NCBI GenBank assembly: GCA_003640385.1
Contig: RCAB01000002.1
Location: forward strand, 372,001 to 436,000
Source of the DNA: Setaria digitata
Lineage: Eukaryota; Nematoda; Chromadorea; Rhabditida; Setariidae
Direction: 5' to 3'
DNA length: 64,000 nucleotides
In this document: piece after piece, positions 22,601 through 37,300 of the stretch
How positions within the stretch are numbered: the stretch's first letter is position 1
Layout of the letters: every line of letters starts with the position of its first letter
Position numbers and translations under genes: made by a program
The notes under the pieces: generated by a model
The model's database searches: none
What the model saw: the letters and a program-made list of their open reading frames with translations, nothing else
What the model was told of the DNA's origin: nothing

Positions 22601-25600
22601 ATATTTAAAATGGGCGATTTCTTTCACATCATCCAACAGAAGAACTTGAAAACGCAAAGCTACTGACATTAAATAACACTGGTCAACAGGGAATAATTCG
22701 TTAAAATCTGTAACTGCTGAGTTTAAAACAGAAGACTTAGAGACGAAAGACGACATTAAATTCTATCAAGGTTTTTGTTGGGATTGCTGACTTCAACTTT
22801 TCTTGGTTAAAATTTTAAAAATTATTGCTTAGTTTTTTTGGCTTGTAAAAATATCATGTGCTCTTTAAGGTCACAACGAGAAGAACAGAAAAATACCAAT
22901 TCAATTCCCTGAAATGTTATAATAATGAAGTAAGATTAATGTTCTGTTAAATAACGATCAAAAAATTGATCAACATTCCATTTCCTTTCAGAATTTGTCG
23001 AAATGAATGGGATGCTTTCAATCGAAATTACGACAAGAACAGATTTAAAGATATTCTAATGAAGGGAATTTCATCCACCACTTTCTCGTTCATTAAAAAT
23101 AAGAAAATTCCCACAAGCTGCTTCCAACAAATTTTTATTGAACGAACAGAGAAAAGGGTGGGATTCTTGCTGTCAGAATATTTTTAATCATTTGTTAAAG
23201 AAAGTTTCTTAATTATTTGAGGAATAGAGCACGAGTGTTCAAGAAATGTTTTTGGTATTAAACAGTATAAATTATATAATGATATAATATTAAATAGAGA
23301 TTTCACTTGTTTTTTGTAAAAAAAAAAAATCCTTCAATTTAATTGATTAATTTGCTGAAGTACTTTTTCATAAACTCTCAAGTATGAATGAATAATTATC
23401 ATACGCATCCGCTGACATATTACAAATATTCAGCCTATAATTTGCAAAAATAAAGAGTCGGAATGTTTGTTTGCTTGGCAGCAAACAAAACTTGAAACTA
23501 GTTTAAAAATTGAAGGAAAGTTCATTTGTCTATGTGAATAACATTTAATAAGAGACGAGTCCGGCTAATTAAGATACTTTGAGGTTTGAATCTGATGCGA
23601 GAGAAAGAAAGAAGGTAGAAGGGAAAATTTTTGGAATACGCTGGGAAAAACTGAAGGACTGTTTTTTGCAATTTACAGTAACTGAATTTTTTGTAACTTG
23701 CGAAATATGACGCATTTTTGATTTATTAACATATAATAAGTAGTAGATAAAGTTGTGGGAAAGAATTAATTAATAGAATCAGAAATAAAAAAGAAAAAGG
23801 ATAAATGTAAAAGTAGAGTCCTGAAACGATCGATGGATATTGGTTTCGGCAGTGTCGTTGTCCAATTACGAATTCAAACATAAGTAGTAAGAGCAATCAG
23901 AAGAAAACAATTGTTGCTCTTCGCAAATGTTAACTTCGAAGCTTAATTTGCTTTAAATAGACTAGCAATTTTAAAATCTGATTAAGCTAAAATTAACTGA
24001 GTACCGATATTTTCATTCAGTTACTTATAGAAAAATAACGATATCGTATTGCGAAAGACTTTTGTACAGTACGTAGAACTCACTGTTTTTTCTATATTCT
24101 TAATTTATTGTATTCGATCAAGAAGCAAGAATAATTTATCTTACAATGATTCTGGTAAACATTGAATTATGTCGTCATATCACAATTCAATAAATATGAC
24201 GCCAACAAATTTATGAATCAAATTTAGAGCAAAAATAGCTTTGGAGATTTAAGGAATTGACAAACTGGATTTATATAATGAATGAGGGTAAGATAAAAAT
24301 TAAAATAAACGAACCGATGGAAATTCAATTTCATGGTTGTGAGTGGCAACAAGAAAATCACGTATAGCAGAAACGACCAGGAAGGATCGGCCAGAAATTT
24401 CTGAGCCTGGCTGTTGATTCGGTCTATGCATGGCTTATTTATATGGGACAGCTGAAGAGGAAAGGGATAAATTTCGAAATTTGCAGCAAAAAAATATCTT
24501 CCTGTCAAATTTTAAATTGTATGTGGTCGCAGCATCTAAAAGGCTGAACTGAACGCTTTCCAGTTGCTAAAACAAAATGAAACCTTTCCTTTCTGTTGAG
24601 TTAATTTGACTATCAGATGTTTCTGTAATAATATCTAGTTCCTTTCGTATAACTTCATTGAATTATTTAGAGTACCAAAAGAAACGGGAATGGAAAGGAT
24701 GGCTTTTCAATAAAGATAGAGAAATGTCCGACCAACATGGGTTAAGGGAGCAGGTCGGCTAAAAATGTTATATTAACTTTAAGAAGCCGAGGACACAAGA
24801 GAAGAGAGGGATCACTTCAAATAAATGATGTTGCCTACTAACTTCTCGATATACGTATATGAAAACTGTTGAGTCGCATACATCACTTGAAAGACATGCA
24901 AACAGAACACACAGCCATATGTAAATAAAAATTTCGATAACACCTTCGTTTTTTAGAAAGAATCGATCACATTTCGCAAATTACAAATTAATATGAAAAT
25001 AGCCACTAGTGAGTAGATAAATTGATAGATGTACTGATTTTTGATAAGAAAAAGGACAAATGAAAAGAATCAAATTTGAAAACTGCAAAAGATGAGAGGT
25101 TATTTGTGCCATACATCGATCGATCAGATAACCACTCAAAAGATTTAATTAGACGATAAAATTATGGATTAAGATATAGAAGGAATGAGAAATATTGTCT
25201 GACTAAACAGCAGACCTTAGGTGACCCTGCGTTGACCTCGCATAGTGAGGTAAACTCCATTTTAATATAGCTTGTTTGTTTTCCACCATTTTGAAATTAT
25301 TGCACAAATCAAGAACTGTTGAACAATGATGATGATGTAATAAATTAATCCAAATCTTTTCTTAACCTTCACAAATAGTTCAATGTTTTACATAAAATAA
25401 AAGCAGCTGTTCCCAAATTTTGCGTTTTGATATAATTTATATATTAATCGACCTCAAAACTAAAGGTGTGAAATAAGAAGAAAAATTTGATTTTAGTCTT
25501 AAGTTTTCCACTTCACAAAAATCATTCTTCTTTAATCTAAACGAATACAGACTTTTAAGGGCACCAATCTGAATGAATAACTCAATATGAACCAAACTTG

Positions 25601-28600
25601 TTTTGAGTGATCAAACCATCAAAAGTTATTCGAATGCAAGAAGAATATGTATGAAAAGCTAATCAGAATAACACTTTTGATTCCGAGTAAATGGATTCAC
25701 TTTGACTGACTCATCAATTATCTGATAATATTATGAACAGATGATCGAAAAATAGAAGTTAAGGCTTAAAATGAATGGCACGAATCACAGCAAGATGAAA
25801 TGATTCCATCAATTTGCAAGTAGCATTGAGTAAATTAAGAATCAACATCAGTTAAAAGCTTCTCTGCGTTTAAATTTGAAATTAATCTTAAATTGAACTC
25901 TACCAAAAGACTTGGACCGAATTGATTTAGTTAAATAAAATATTGAAGTTTATGACTTTTTGGAAGCTAGCTGTTTGTAAAAGAGAATTGGAAGCTTAAA
26001 TGGTATTATTTACAAGAATGTATCGAAAGTGTTCTAGATTTTAATTACAGCTCTGACGAAATTTATTTTCGAAATTGAGCCGAAGCACAGACTACAGTTT
26101 CCTTTAAATTCTCTTATTTGCCGGAAATACAAGCATTACTGTTACGTGAAAGTATAGCTATTATTTTATCTCTTTTGAAATCTTTTTTTTACATCAATTA
26201 TATCTCTGTCGTTAAAATGTTTCAAAGTAGCATCAATCCATAAATCAGTAAAATGAAATGGATTTTTGATTTTTAGTAAAGAAATTATGATGACAGAAAG
26301 ATGATGTAGTGGAAAATAGTCGTTGTTTGTCGGAGAAAAATGAAATGGTTCACATGAATGGAATGAACTCCTCCATCAATAAACATCAAGTCAAATTCGA
26401 AATTATTATTTTTAGAGCAGAACTGATTTTCGATATGAAAATGTTTCGCCAGAAAAGTCATGAACTGCAAGTTATAGTTGATTCATTGGTTAACTCAAGC
26501 TTAATTAATTTTTATCTCTATAGATGCCCAAAGATCACTAATGATAACAATACAAATAATATAAGTACAAAAGTGTTTTTTTTTTTTTTTGCAGAGAATA
26601 AAAAGTTTTATATTTAAGAATAAAAGTTTTGTATGGAAGCAACAGCGGTAAATAGTAATTAATTGCCGTAATAAGGAGCACAAAGGGTTTAGGGCTTAAA
26701 ATATCGAGGTGATTCATTTGTTGATGCATGGAAGGGAAGACTTTTCTGATAGGATAAATGAGATTAGGGGTTGAAGGATGCAATAATATGATAATTAGGA
26801 TGATAATATAAATATGATAAGGATGATATCATCAATCTATCAGTGAAACATATCAATGGAAATGTTGCAGACATCAGAAGGCTTTGAAATTGGTCAACTG
26901 AAGAAGCTAGTTGGCCTGCAAGATAAGAATGACTGACGTCAATGCATTAACAACTGGCACGAGAACGGTGGAAAAACCACAGATGTGAGAGTGTTTCTGA
27001 GAAATGCATTTATCTCCTGCAGCAGTTTGAGGCCTTTGTTGAAAATCACCGTTTGAGGAATGGTAAAACAAAAGCCGCATTCTCCTCCCTAATTAGTACG
27101 CCAGTAATTAACATTGTTCACGGAAGCACTTATCTAGCAAGCAACCGTTGCAACAATGAATCTGCTTAACTTCTAAATTTCTTCCCATCGCTGCATATAA
27201 AGTTTCATTAATTGAATGCAGAAAAATTAAGTACTTAAACAAAAGAAACAAACAGCTTATTAAAAAATAATGGCTTTAAGCTTATAATATCTAAGTGTTC
27301 TTTAAATATTGACTTCAGTAAATCACAACAGTTTGCCTAAATTGGAAATCCTTAGAGAAATAACTTCCCACGAAAAGTTTTAAATTAGTTACAAACAAAA
27401 AAAAGTTTGCTGATAAGAAGGGACTGACATCAACCATGCAATCCTTGCAGGAGAGTTTATGATTAAGCTGTTTTACTGTTAAACACTAAACATTTTTCCA
27501 TGTTAAACACTCATTTTTTTCCTGGGACCAATTCAACTGAATAGGAGCAAAGTAATTAAATAAGTCATGGACTGGGGAGTGGACTTATCAAATTGTTATT
27601 TGACATTTTGAACAAGAAGGAACAGTGAATTGAAGAGAAAATAACTCGTAATCAGTTATCACTTATTGTTTACAACCTTGATAAGAGAAAAAGGGAAGAA
27701 AGGACAAAGATAGTAGTTTGACGAACAGCTGTTGCAACGCAAGAAATATTAAAAAGTGACTGTTTTCTATAATAGACGATCTAAACAGTAATAGAAAATA
27801 ATGGTTTTTTTTTTGGCTAATATCTGTAACAAAAAAGAAAAGAAATGAAAGAAAGAAGTGGAGGCACATTTCAATAACTGAAGATTTTGTGAGAATGACA
27901 ACGGCACAACTTACATGAAATAACAACATGTGAAAAATGATTTATTACCTGCAAATGTGACTATTTTAAAATTTGCTGAACAACAATTCCAAGTGAGAAA
28001 TTGAATTCTAAAACAAGTACCACTTGCCTAGCAGCAGATTTGGAGAAACCAAGAATAGAATTCCCTAATGTCTTAATTCCCTTTTTATTGAAAGTTTGTT
28101 CAGTGTTTTAGCTCGCTAATTAGTGCGTTTTCTTCATCAATAAACCATATATGTACAGTGTTTGGCTTCTAACAACATTAGAATGAATTAAAGGTTGCGT
28201 CACGTTTGACTTTCCTCCGCAGTGCTGCACATGAAATGTTAGTTTTCGATAAATCAGTACACTTCTGGAGGAGAATTCAGGAATGATGATTGGAAATTAT
28301 TTACTTTATTTCTTAGTTTTCTATCATCTCTTTTTGCAGACTTGAGAAAAATGATTGATAAGTTATGAACAGAAGGAAGGAAAATCGGAGAAAAACAGAG
28401 GAGAAAGTTTGTGCAGATGACCAAAGTTGAACATGTTTTAAATAGATGTGATCAGTGAAAAAGAAAGTCCTTGAACGAAAGGACGAACGAAGGGAACTGA
28501 GGTCAGCTTTGACCTCACTCTTCAAACAAATATGTGAGACTAAATAACCTTAATAATGTTCACTCTCGAGATTACTTTCATAACTATCAAATCATCTCCT

Positions 28601-31600
28601 ACTAAATTTAATCCCAAGTTTGAAGAATCAATTTATTTCACTTCCAAATGTTAATGCAATCGCAAGGAAATGTACAATTTACTTTTACAAAATAATTCAG
28701 TACTGAGTCGCTACATGAACTTTGTTAAGGTGTGTTTGAAAAAGAAAGTTTCATGTTTTGCGTGTTACACTTCGTACACACACATTCATTAATAATTAAC
28801 TCAACTAAAAACGGCATTAAGTGGAGCGGGTCCTGATGATTTAATGTACTTCTTCCCAATTTTGCCAACTTCTTCATCATATTACTTTTAGCTTCAATTG
28901 TTTAAACTGTTGCTTTTGTGGTGTTAATAGATGGAAAACTCAAAATCACTTTTCAGATAACCATATACTGCCATTAAGGCTTTATGTTAAACTTGAAAAT
29001 TTGTTTATCTTTGACCTCTCTTTTGGCACTGAAAACTTTCGCTATTAGAATTTTTTGTACTTTACATCGTAAAATCCAAAAAAGGGTTCCCGATGAATCA
29101 TATGATTCACTTTTAACCCTTTTTCTGCCTCAACTTCGCAAAATTTTTGACGTTCTGTTGAATGGATATCTCTTCCCAGTCGCTCTATTTCAAAAAAAGA
29201 AATTCGCATCTGGAGATTTCCCAATTTTTATGAAACACACACATATCATCGATTCTGACGTAGGACATTCCCAACTTGATGGTTGAAGCAGCCATACCAT
29301 TCCATACAATTTTAGATTTCCTGAAATTAAGTAAAATAACGTTACTTTTCAAATGATTACCAGTCTCAAAATGAAGCTGATATAAGCTTCTTGCAACACC
29401 AGCGCCGATGCTTACTCAATGATCAAGAATCAATAATGAAATGACTGCTAACCTGGCTATCTGAACCTTGCAGTTCTTCCTCATTAATTTCAGGAACTTT
29501 TGTAGACATAAGACTTTAAAAGAGTTGAACAAAACAGATTATTTAGTTCAGATTTTTTATATCCACTTCAAATAACTTGCAATTTTAACCCAGAGACTGG
29601 ATATTTAATCATTCAGCTGATCGGTTTGGTTTTTGAACCATTATTTGCAGTCAGTTCATATTAACAACATTTCATTCGCAACAAAAAAGCAAGTTATATA
29701 TAAGCACTTATCTGCATTACTCAAGTTGTCGAAGTTATTCAAGTGCGAATTTTATAGATTGTCCCGCTCAAATTCTATAAAAATTTTTTGATTCAACATG
29801 CGGTAAATTCATGTGCAAAATCAGAACGACATAGAAATTCTTACAGCTCTCTCAGTTTTTTGTATTATTTGATACCAAGTACTGTAAAAGGAGAGGAGTA
29901 TTTCATAATGTAGAATAGATTTGATGGGACCATGTGGTCCTTCTGGGTAAAATTTTAATTTCAGCATCTGAAATCACTAAACGCAAAGAAAGATAAAGAT
30001 GAAAATGTTGGCAATTAATGTGAACTCCGCGCCTCAACAAGCCTGATTTGTTAGTAGATGGAAAGCGAATAAAAATTCAAAGCTTACCGTCGAAGTGAAA
30101 GCCATATGACAATATAAGCTTCGATGTACTAAACCTGGTCATGCCGTACATTGCCTTTCTTTGCAATAAAAAAGCCATCTATATCTTTATCCACAATTTC
30201 TTATGCAGAATAAAAATGAAATTTCATGTGGAGATTTATTTCAAAGAAAAACGAAGACAACCAGTGCAAAACCTCTTAATTTTCATACATTAGTTACAGC
30301 AAGATGATTTAGCCAGTGTGAATGAAACAATTTAATCATGGAATAATCTTCAATCCATTTTTTTTTTTTTTTTTTTGACGACAAATTGCAATAATCGTAA
30401 AAAAGAAAAAGATCTTTAGTCCCAACAACTAGGGATGAAATATTTCTATGTCCCTAGGTTCTAAAACGAATCACTAATTAAGATAGAATAACAATTCATT
30501 TTGCAAAATAAAGATAATTTCTGCAAAAAACTTCAATAAATGAACATAAAGAAAAAGCACAATGCGAAATCCTTGTTTATGAGACCAGAAGTTTCCCCTC
30601 CTTCCCTTTCGCAGAAAAAAGAATCTTTGCAGAAGAGGATTTTCAAATCCAAAAATACAGTCTTTACTGGGTAGGACATGACAAGCACAAGTGAATTTTT
30701 GTTAAAATGCTTATGCAGTACTTTAATTATTCATTATTCTCGTATCATCTGCTCAAGATGAAGCACCAGCTAAGCAAAAGCGACAGCACAGAAAGAATTC
30801 AACATCAGTGTAAGTCAAGAAAAAAAATCACTCTTAGTTCTTGGAAATTTTAAAGTAGAAATCTCCTATCCAACAGAATGAAACCAGAAAAAGAAAAGAT
30901 TAAACCATTTAAGAAATTTCAATCAAGCATCAAATGGTGTAATAGCGATTTTGGCAGTGAAAACAAATGTTAGCAAGACATGAAGAATATTCCATTCCAG
31001 CTCCAGTCAAAGCCGTTTCAGTTTCATTTATTTTTACAAAATTCTACAGTAAAGAATAGAAAGGGGAAAAATTATTATAGGTCGAACAAGAATTAAATAC
31101 TGTATTAGAATACAAAAATGAGTGTGACGCAATAAAAAGAAATTTCAACCCATCTCATTGATTCTATAAATATAAATTACATGTAATTTTTGGAAAAGAA
31201 CGTTCAGTCCAATTTTTATCTTAAATGAAAATGAAAACTAAATGCATCCACCAGTGGAAAGCTGTTCCTAAATAAATTCAATCAGATCCATCAGTATTGA
31301 AATGAAAATATGATTCAAGAAAAGACTACAACACAAATGAATTATATAAGAAAAATAAATAGGTACTAGAGCGCAAGAATAGTGGGGGCAAACCAAGTCA
31401 GCACTATTTCCATCCAGTAAGGTAACTTAAAGGTGTTGTTAAGATTTTTTGACAAATGTCGAATTCCTAAGTCAGTAAGTATTTAAACTGAAACCTAAAA
31501 CAAAAGTATTTCGACGCAACATTTAAAAGCTCGCGCATTTTTATGCAGTTTTAAAAACTAGATTTTTTTTAAACATATCTTCCAAGATAAAAAATTGGAA

Positions 31601-32303
31601 CCAATGAATAAAAGAGAAATCACTACTTTCTAATGTTGTCAAAATAATTCTAATAAGCTTACCCAAAATATTCTTTTGAATGGTAGCGCAAAAAGAGTAA
31701 AAAGAACGATTATTTCTTTCAGCTGCAATGTCACAAATAGAGGATACCAAGCACAACATTAAATTAAAAAAAAAAAAAGACTGTTTCAGAATCCAAGGAA
31801 GAAATGATAAAGCTATTAGACATAAGAAACTCACAGCGCACGAAGTAATTTGTATAAATAACCACATTCCATTGGAACTGGATGGAAAAAATTCACTCTT
31901 TGGCTAACAAAACTTTGTAAAACAAAATAACCAGGACTTTTAGACACAATAAGCTCATCGATGAAACCGCCAAACAAAAAATTTTTTCAAGTTTCAAATG
32001 ACTTCTCAAAGACTTAAAACAGAAAGCACAAATTTCTCTTTATCCTTTTTAATCATCTTTCACTAATTGTCTGAAGCTTTTACTCACATTCTTAAAAAAT
32101 AACGAAATTTTACAGTACTCAGTTGTTAAAATATTGCAAAAAAAAAATCCAAAATCTCTTAAAAGATCTACAAAAATTTCCAAATCAAAAAATAAAGGAA
32201 AAAAAAAAAACATAGCATAACTGAAACAACTTATAATGCCATGAACTCTAGCATTTTACATGCCAAAATAATATCCTAAATGTAAACTTCACTTTTCATC
32301 CAA
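19696..32303. other. About 12.6 kb intergenic, no convincing gene
   Basis: AT-rich sequence with scattered short reading frames lacking splice context or recognisable domains, and many A/T runs (for example 22250-22263, 30358-30376, 32190-32210). The longest frame at 28984-29286 (100 codons, hydrophobic start) has no supporting feature. The region lies downstream of beta-spectrin. Distal regulatory elements or long noncoding RNAs cannot be seen by eye. Confidence 0.6.
19817..19874 (+). repeat. Direct repeat, 21 bp, two copies
   Basis: CAAATTTACTTTTGAAAAAT followed by A occurs at 19817-19837 and again at 19854-19874, a 37-bp period. Noncoding context. Confidence 0.8.
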
Positions 32304-34338
32304 TCATTTCTTTCCTCGACTAAAGAAACCTTTTTTTGTCTTAGCGAAGCCTTCAACAGGTAGTGTTTGAGAACGCCCTGCTTCTTCCTGTGATTGTCCT
32401 GTTGCGAGTTGCAACCGCCGTAACCACCGTTCCATATCTTCCTGAAAAATTATGAGTTCAAAATACAGCTTTTACGTACATGCAAAAATACCTTGTTTAA
32501 TTTGACAAACTTCGTCTTAAAGTTCAGAGAGTCAAAAATCTGAATAAGCTCACATCGCTAGCAGTTTGTAATAAATATTCCGCTCCAGTTGAAGATCTCA
32601 GTGACAATACATTTTTCTTTTTTGTATACTCTGCAGCAACACTAACTGAACAGCCCTCCAAATTTAATGGCTCTTCTCCCCGGAAAAATATATTATCTTC
32701 CATGTGTTTTTGATCTTTGAAAAATGCCAATTGTGACCCACGTAATACAGCATACATTTTTTCCCATGATCTAAAAAAAAAAACAATGTTTTAATTAGCA
32801 TTACGTTTTTCCAAAATTTTGGAATTCTGCGTTACAATGGAAACCCACCTGCTAGATGCTTTCCGATCCAAAGATTCATACGTATGTTTCCTAATCAATA
32901 CACCTTCGAAAGCACCGCCTACATCAATTCCTAGAAAGCATGTTTATTTTTTAATAAGTACAAGTAACAATAATCTCTTCATCATGAGTACAGGATCATG
33001 TTAATCGCCAGGAAAACGTGCTCAATGGACTGTGGTTGTGTTTTCTTACACAACAAAATACAAAAACAACACCACTTCAATAGCAAATAATTGGAAACCC
33101 ATGCAAACTACATATTTCAGATGACAAAAGCGTCAGTTTATCAAAACAGTAAATAATCAGCCCTTGTTCTTACCCCGCAAATCGTGAGCATCAAAGCGAG
33201 CCGATCTCGACAATGACAAACGCCAACTAGAAGGTTCTGACGCCATTAATCGACTATTACGTTCTGCAAACACCACAACGACTATGAATATTAATGCTCG
33301 CACTACTGTTGCTATATCTAGCGGTACAACTTACTAATTAAATTTAGAAAATTGCAAATGTAACAAAAATTAAAAAAAAAAAAAAAAAAAAAAAAAGATA
33401 AATTATAGCACATGCAGTGAAGATAGTAGCCACGTAACAAAACTTTAAGTTTTGTCGAATCACAAAGCACAAAAACAACAAAATAGGCATTTGGCTGCTA
33501 CATATGTTAAGATAAAAAAAAAAAAAAACAACAATATCTGAATTATAATAACACCTTTTTATTAGATAAAAATGAACATGCAGAAAACCCATTTAATCCA
33601 CCTCTTTTCGCAGTTTTTGTGCTTTGCCTAAAACATAATATAATAAACCGTATACTGAAAGTGTACCAGCTGTGTGCTTTGTTTTTCGCAGTAAAGTACC
33701 ACTATCACCGCTGCTCACTGTGGCGTCATATAGACTTGGATGACCAAAATCTGTAAAGATGTTGCGAAACTGTGCAAACTACGCATACTACTATGCACTG
33801 TGACAAAACATGCAATTCACGGCATTCTGCAAAAATGCACATTGTGTATTTTTCAGAAACAAATATATGATTCAAAAATTACTATAAGTAACAAAAACAA
33901 TTCAACGTGTTAGTTAAAAGGAAAAATCGTGCAGCGTTCATCATGGGAACCGTGCCAGACAATCTATGTTTTAAAGTCCTAAATTCTTAATTATAAGCTA
34001 GCTAGACAAAGTGACTAATTTCATAAAGATTTCACTTTGCCTCGCTTACGGTGAGAAATTTTCTGCTACAAAAATAAGTGATTAGGAGGACTTTTAGCTA
34101 TAAATATCAATAATCCGATAAAATCCCAATACTTACCATCTGAACTTTGAGCTCCCCTTTCCACGGGAAATGGAATTTCTGCTGATCGTTCACTTGTTAC
34201 TCCAGCTGCTGTTCGAGGTAGAGTTCCGCGGCGTATATCACCACCAGATGCGCCAAGGGCTCGACGTTCTACTTCCTCCATATCTCGCCTTTGCATCTCT
34301 TTCAATTCGAACTAAAAAATTATTGTCTCTTAATTACT

Positions 34339-34369
<31 letters not shown>

Positions 34370-37300
34370 TCTCAGACTTTGCCGGTAATAAATTATTGAT
34401 AATATTTGTCAGAAATGAATATCTAGAAAGCAGAATAAAGCTCTGTAAGCCCACCAAAAGCAAGTACCTATTTAAGAATTACAGTTATTATTCGTTTTCT
34501 TCCTAATTCATTATTTTGCAGAATTTTTAAGATCAATGCACCATAAAAACAAAATTATGGATAAAATAGCATGCAAATGTTTCCCATAAATCACCTCACT
34601 GTACTTATGGTTTCGCAGATACCACATTCAAAACATGAGAAAATCAACATTCAGCAAGTTTCTTCCGACGTCACATAGCTAACAATAATGACTTCATTAT
34701 AACACACTGACACTAATTCTATTTTTCAAGATGACAGGCTACAGAAATTATTCAAAATTATAATCAAACTAATGAAGCAGCTAAAAATAGCTATAGAAAA
34801 GAAACCATGCATATGGAAAAAAAACTTTTAATAAGTGCTAAAGAAAACTATGAATGAAAAAATGTGAATAACTGCATCATCAGCGCTTAAAATCAAGAAG
34901 AATACATAAATATTTAATAACCGCTGGAACTTTGAAAAATTTATCTAATAAAGTTTGAAAAAAAAAATCTTGTACCGTTGTTAATTTCTCAAGCGCTAGA
35001 AAACGCTCTTCCTGTGCGGCGGCTGATTTTTCGAAAGCTTCGTGCTTTTTAATCAGTTTAATTGTCTCTTCCAAATTGCGCTGAAAATAATCAAGAAAAT
35101 TTTAAATGTTATTTTATCAAGTTTAGCTTCAACGTAGTAATTTCCTAAATTTCCTAATTATTTAAAACATGGTTATTTAAATTGTCAGAAAGTAGGCAAA
35201 AAGTTTACTTTTACAAATCCAAATAAATTACCCCATATTCTTTTGAAATAAGATATGGCTCTTGTGCCATGAGCCAACTTTCCGCCACTGCTGCATCTCG
35301 AGCAAACTGATACACTTCCAGTACTAAAGATAAAGCTAATATTTATTATAACAAAATTAAGCGGAGCGCTTTACAGCTTAATAAGGTGGTGACTGTCTGC
35401 AAAATACAATGTTCCCACCAGCACACGCGTTTTATTTTAAAATTCTGTGCCAAATTTGGATTTCAGCTTACTTTATGCAATGAACAAACCAACTTTTTTT
35501 TCGAAATTCTAAACTGTGACAAAACCTACTTAGCTGCAAATACTCCCAACGATCTTCCCATCGTCGCATCATTTCTGCTCGTTCAGTAGTTAATTTGATC
35601 AATTTCTTCTCAATTTCAGATGATGCGTAGTGCTTGCGATTCAAAAGGTCTCGACCTAATGATATGCATGCATTGAAATTTTCTTCACGTGCATCAATTT
35701 CTGCTTTTAAACTTTGATGGTTGTTCATCAACAGTTCAACACCTGACACATCCTAAAATTAACACCTATATTTAAATTTAACCAAGCCATGATAAACCTA
35801 AATCAAAATCTCTCGCAAAAACAAACCTTTGGTCTTTCCTGTGAGGTCATTTCCCGTTTAACTTCATTCATCCATAGCAACAAATCGCGAACCATATTCA
35901 TAAACCGGAACAGATCTGATGTGTCACCCAATCGCATCGAGCGTGCATCACATACCGCACGTAACTGTCTCCATGCTTTGTGAACCTCCGCTTCACGTGC
36001 ACCTATTTCGATTGCCCGGTCGCCGGCGTAGGCATCACGTAATCCTAGTGCATCATGCTCGATTTGGGCAACTTGCTGACCTATGGCCTCAATATCCTAC
36101 AAAAATATTTCAGTTACGTATTATGTTGTCGTATGGACAACTCTTTCAACCCTTAAAAATAAAAACAAATATAAAACCCACTTTAAGGAAATTTTGGTGC
36201 TTCCGTTTCAATGCGCCAACAGAAGATGAATCTCGACCAAGATCTTCAGGTATTGAATGATTTTTTTCTAGAATTCGTGATAAACAATCGCGACAATCAT
36301 GGAAGAATTTGTGAAGCATTCTCGATGCTTCCAACATTTGCATTCGTGTATCCATTAGTTCAAGCAAGTTTTCCCATGCTTCGTTCAGACTATCTTTCCA
36401 CAAAGCAACTGTCGGTGCGTCTGAGTGTCCAACAGCGATTAACTGGAAAAAGCAAAGATTCCACTGACTGCAAAAAATTCAAATGCAAAAGTCCAGGAAC
36501 TGCAATCGAATATTGCCTCAACAATATATACGCAGTTCTGCAATATATAAATTGTACTTGATCACACGCGTCATTTGCATTTGCCACTCGATCTGACCCA
36601 ATATTTTCAGTATCTCTAGCAAACTGCAAGAATCTCTCAATAAGCATTTGTACATGTTCGTAGTCTTGTCCTGCTTCTTGAGAACCAGCAACCAACTAAA
36701 ATGAATAAGGATCATTACACAGCTTAGGTCCAGGTAGAAACAAGAGCTAATAAAACTGAAAAAAATTTCTTTTTTACAGGAGGGAAAATAATTTAAAAGA
36801 AAAAAAAAACAGTACTTCTTTATCAGCGATCCATTGCAACAAATCGTCAACTTCACGATGAAGTTCATATAACTGTAATGTCTCATCTAAACGCTTTCGT
36901 CTCTCTTTGCACAAATCTTGTAAACCTGCGTACAATTTCTCAATCTGAGCTTGTCGAACACTGATATGCTCCCTCAACAGGTAAAATTTATAGTTTTCCA
37001 ATTATTATGCAGTAAATTATGCTGTTAAATCGTTCATTAAAATAGAAATGAATTTTAGGAAATTGACAAAATTACCACAAAGGACGTTTCTCATCAATGA
37101 ATTTCTGGGCCTGTGCAGCCAAATTCCGGATAGTATCTGCATATTGATTAATGTCCTGCTGCAAACGTTCATGCTTCTTAATTTGATTCTCTGTTGAGAA
37201 TTCATCCTTACCACGTTCGTCCTGTAAAACAAAATCACATAATAAAAAATTATTTTTATACAACTAGGATTATAAAATTTCTTCCTTTCGTAATTGAAAA

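Noticed and set aside
25200..25260. GC-richer patch with GACCTTAGGTGACC, checked as a possible tRNA or snRNA
   Set aside because: No cloverleaf, no A/B boxes and no Sm site could be made out.
28984..29286. 100-codon frame with a hydrophobic, signal-like start
   Set aside because: No acceptor at the start, no recognised domain, and AT-rich codon composition similar to neighbouring noncoding sequence.
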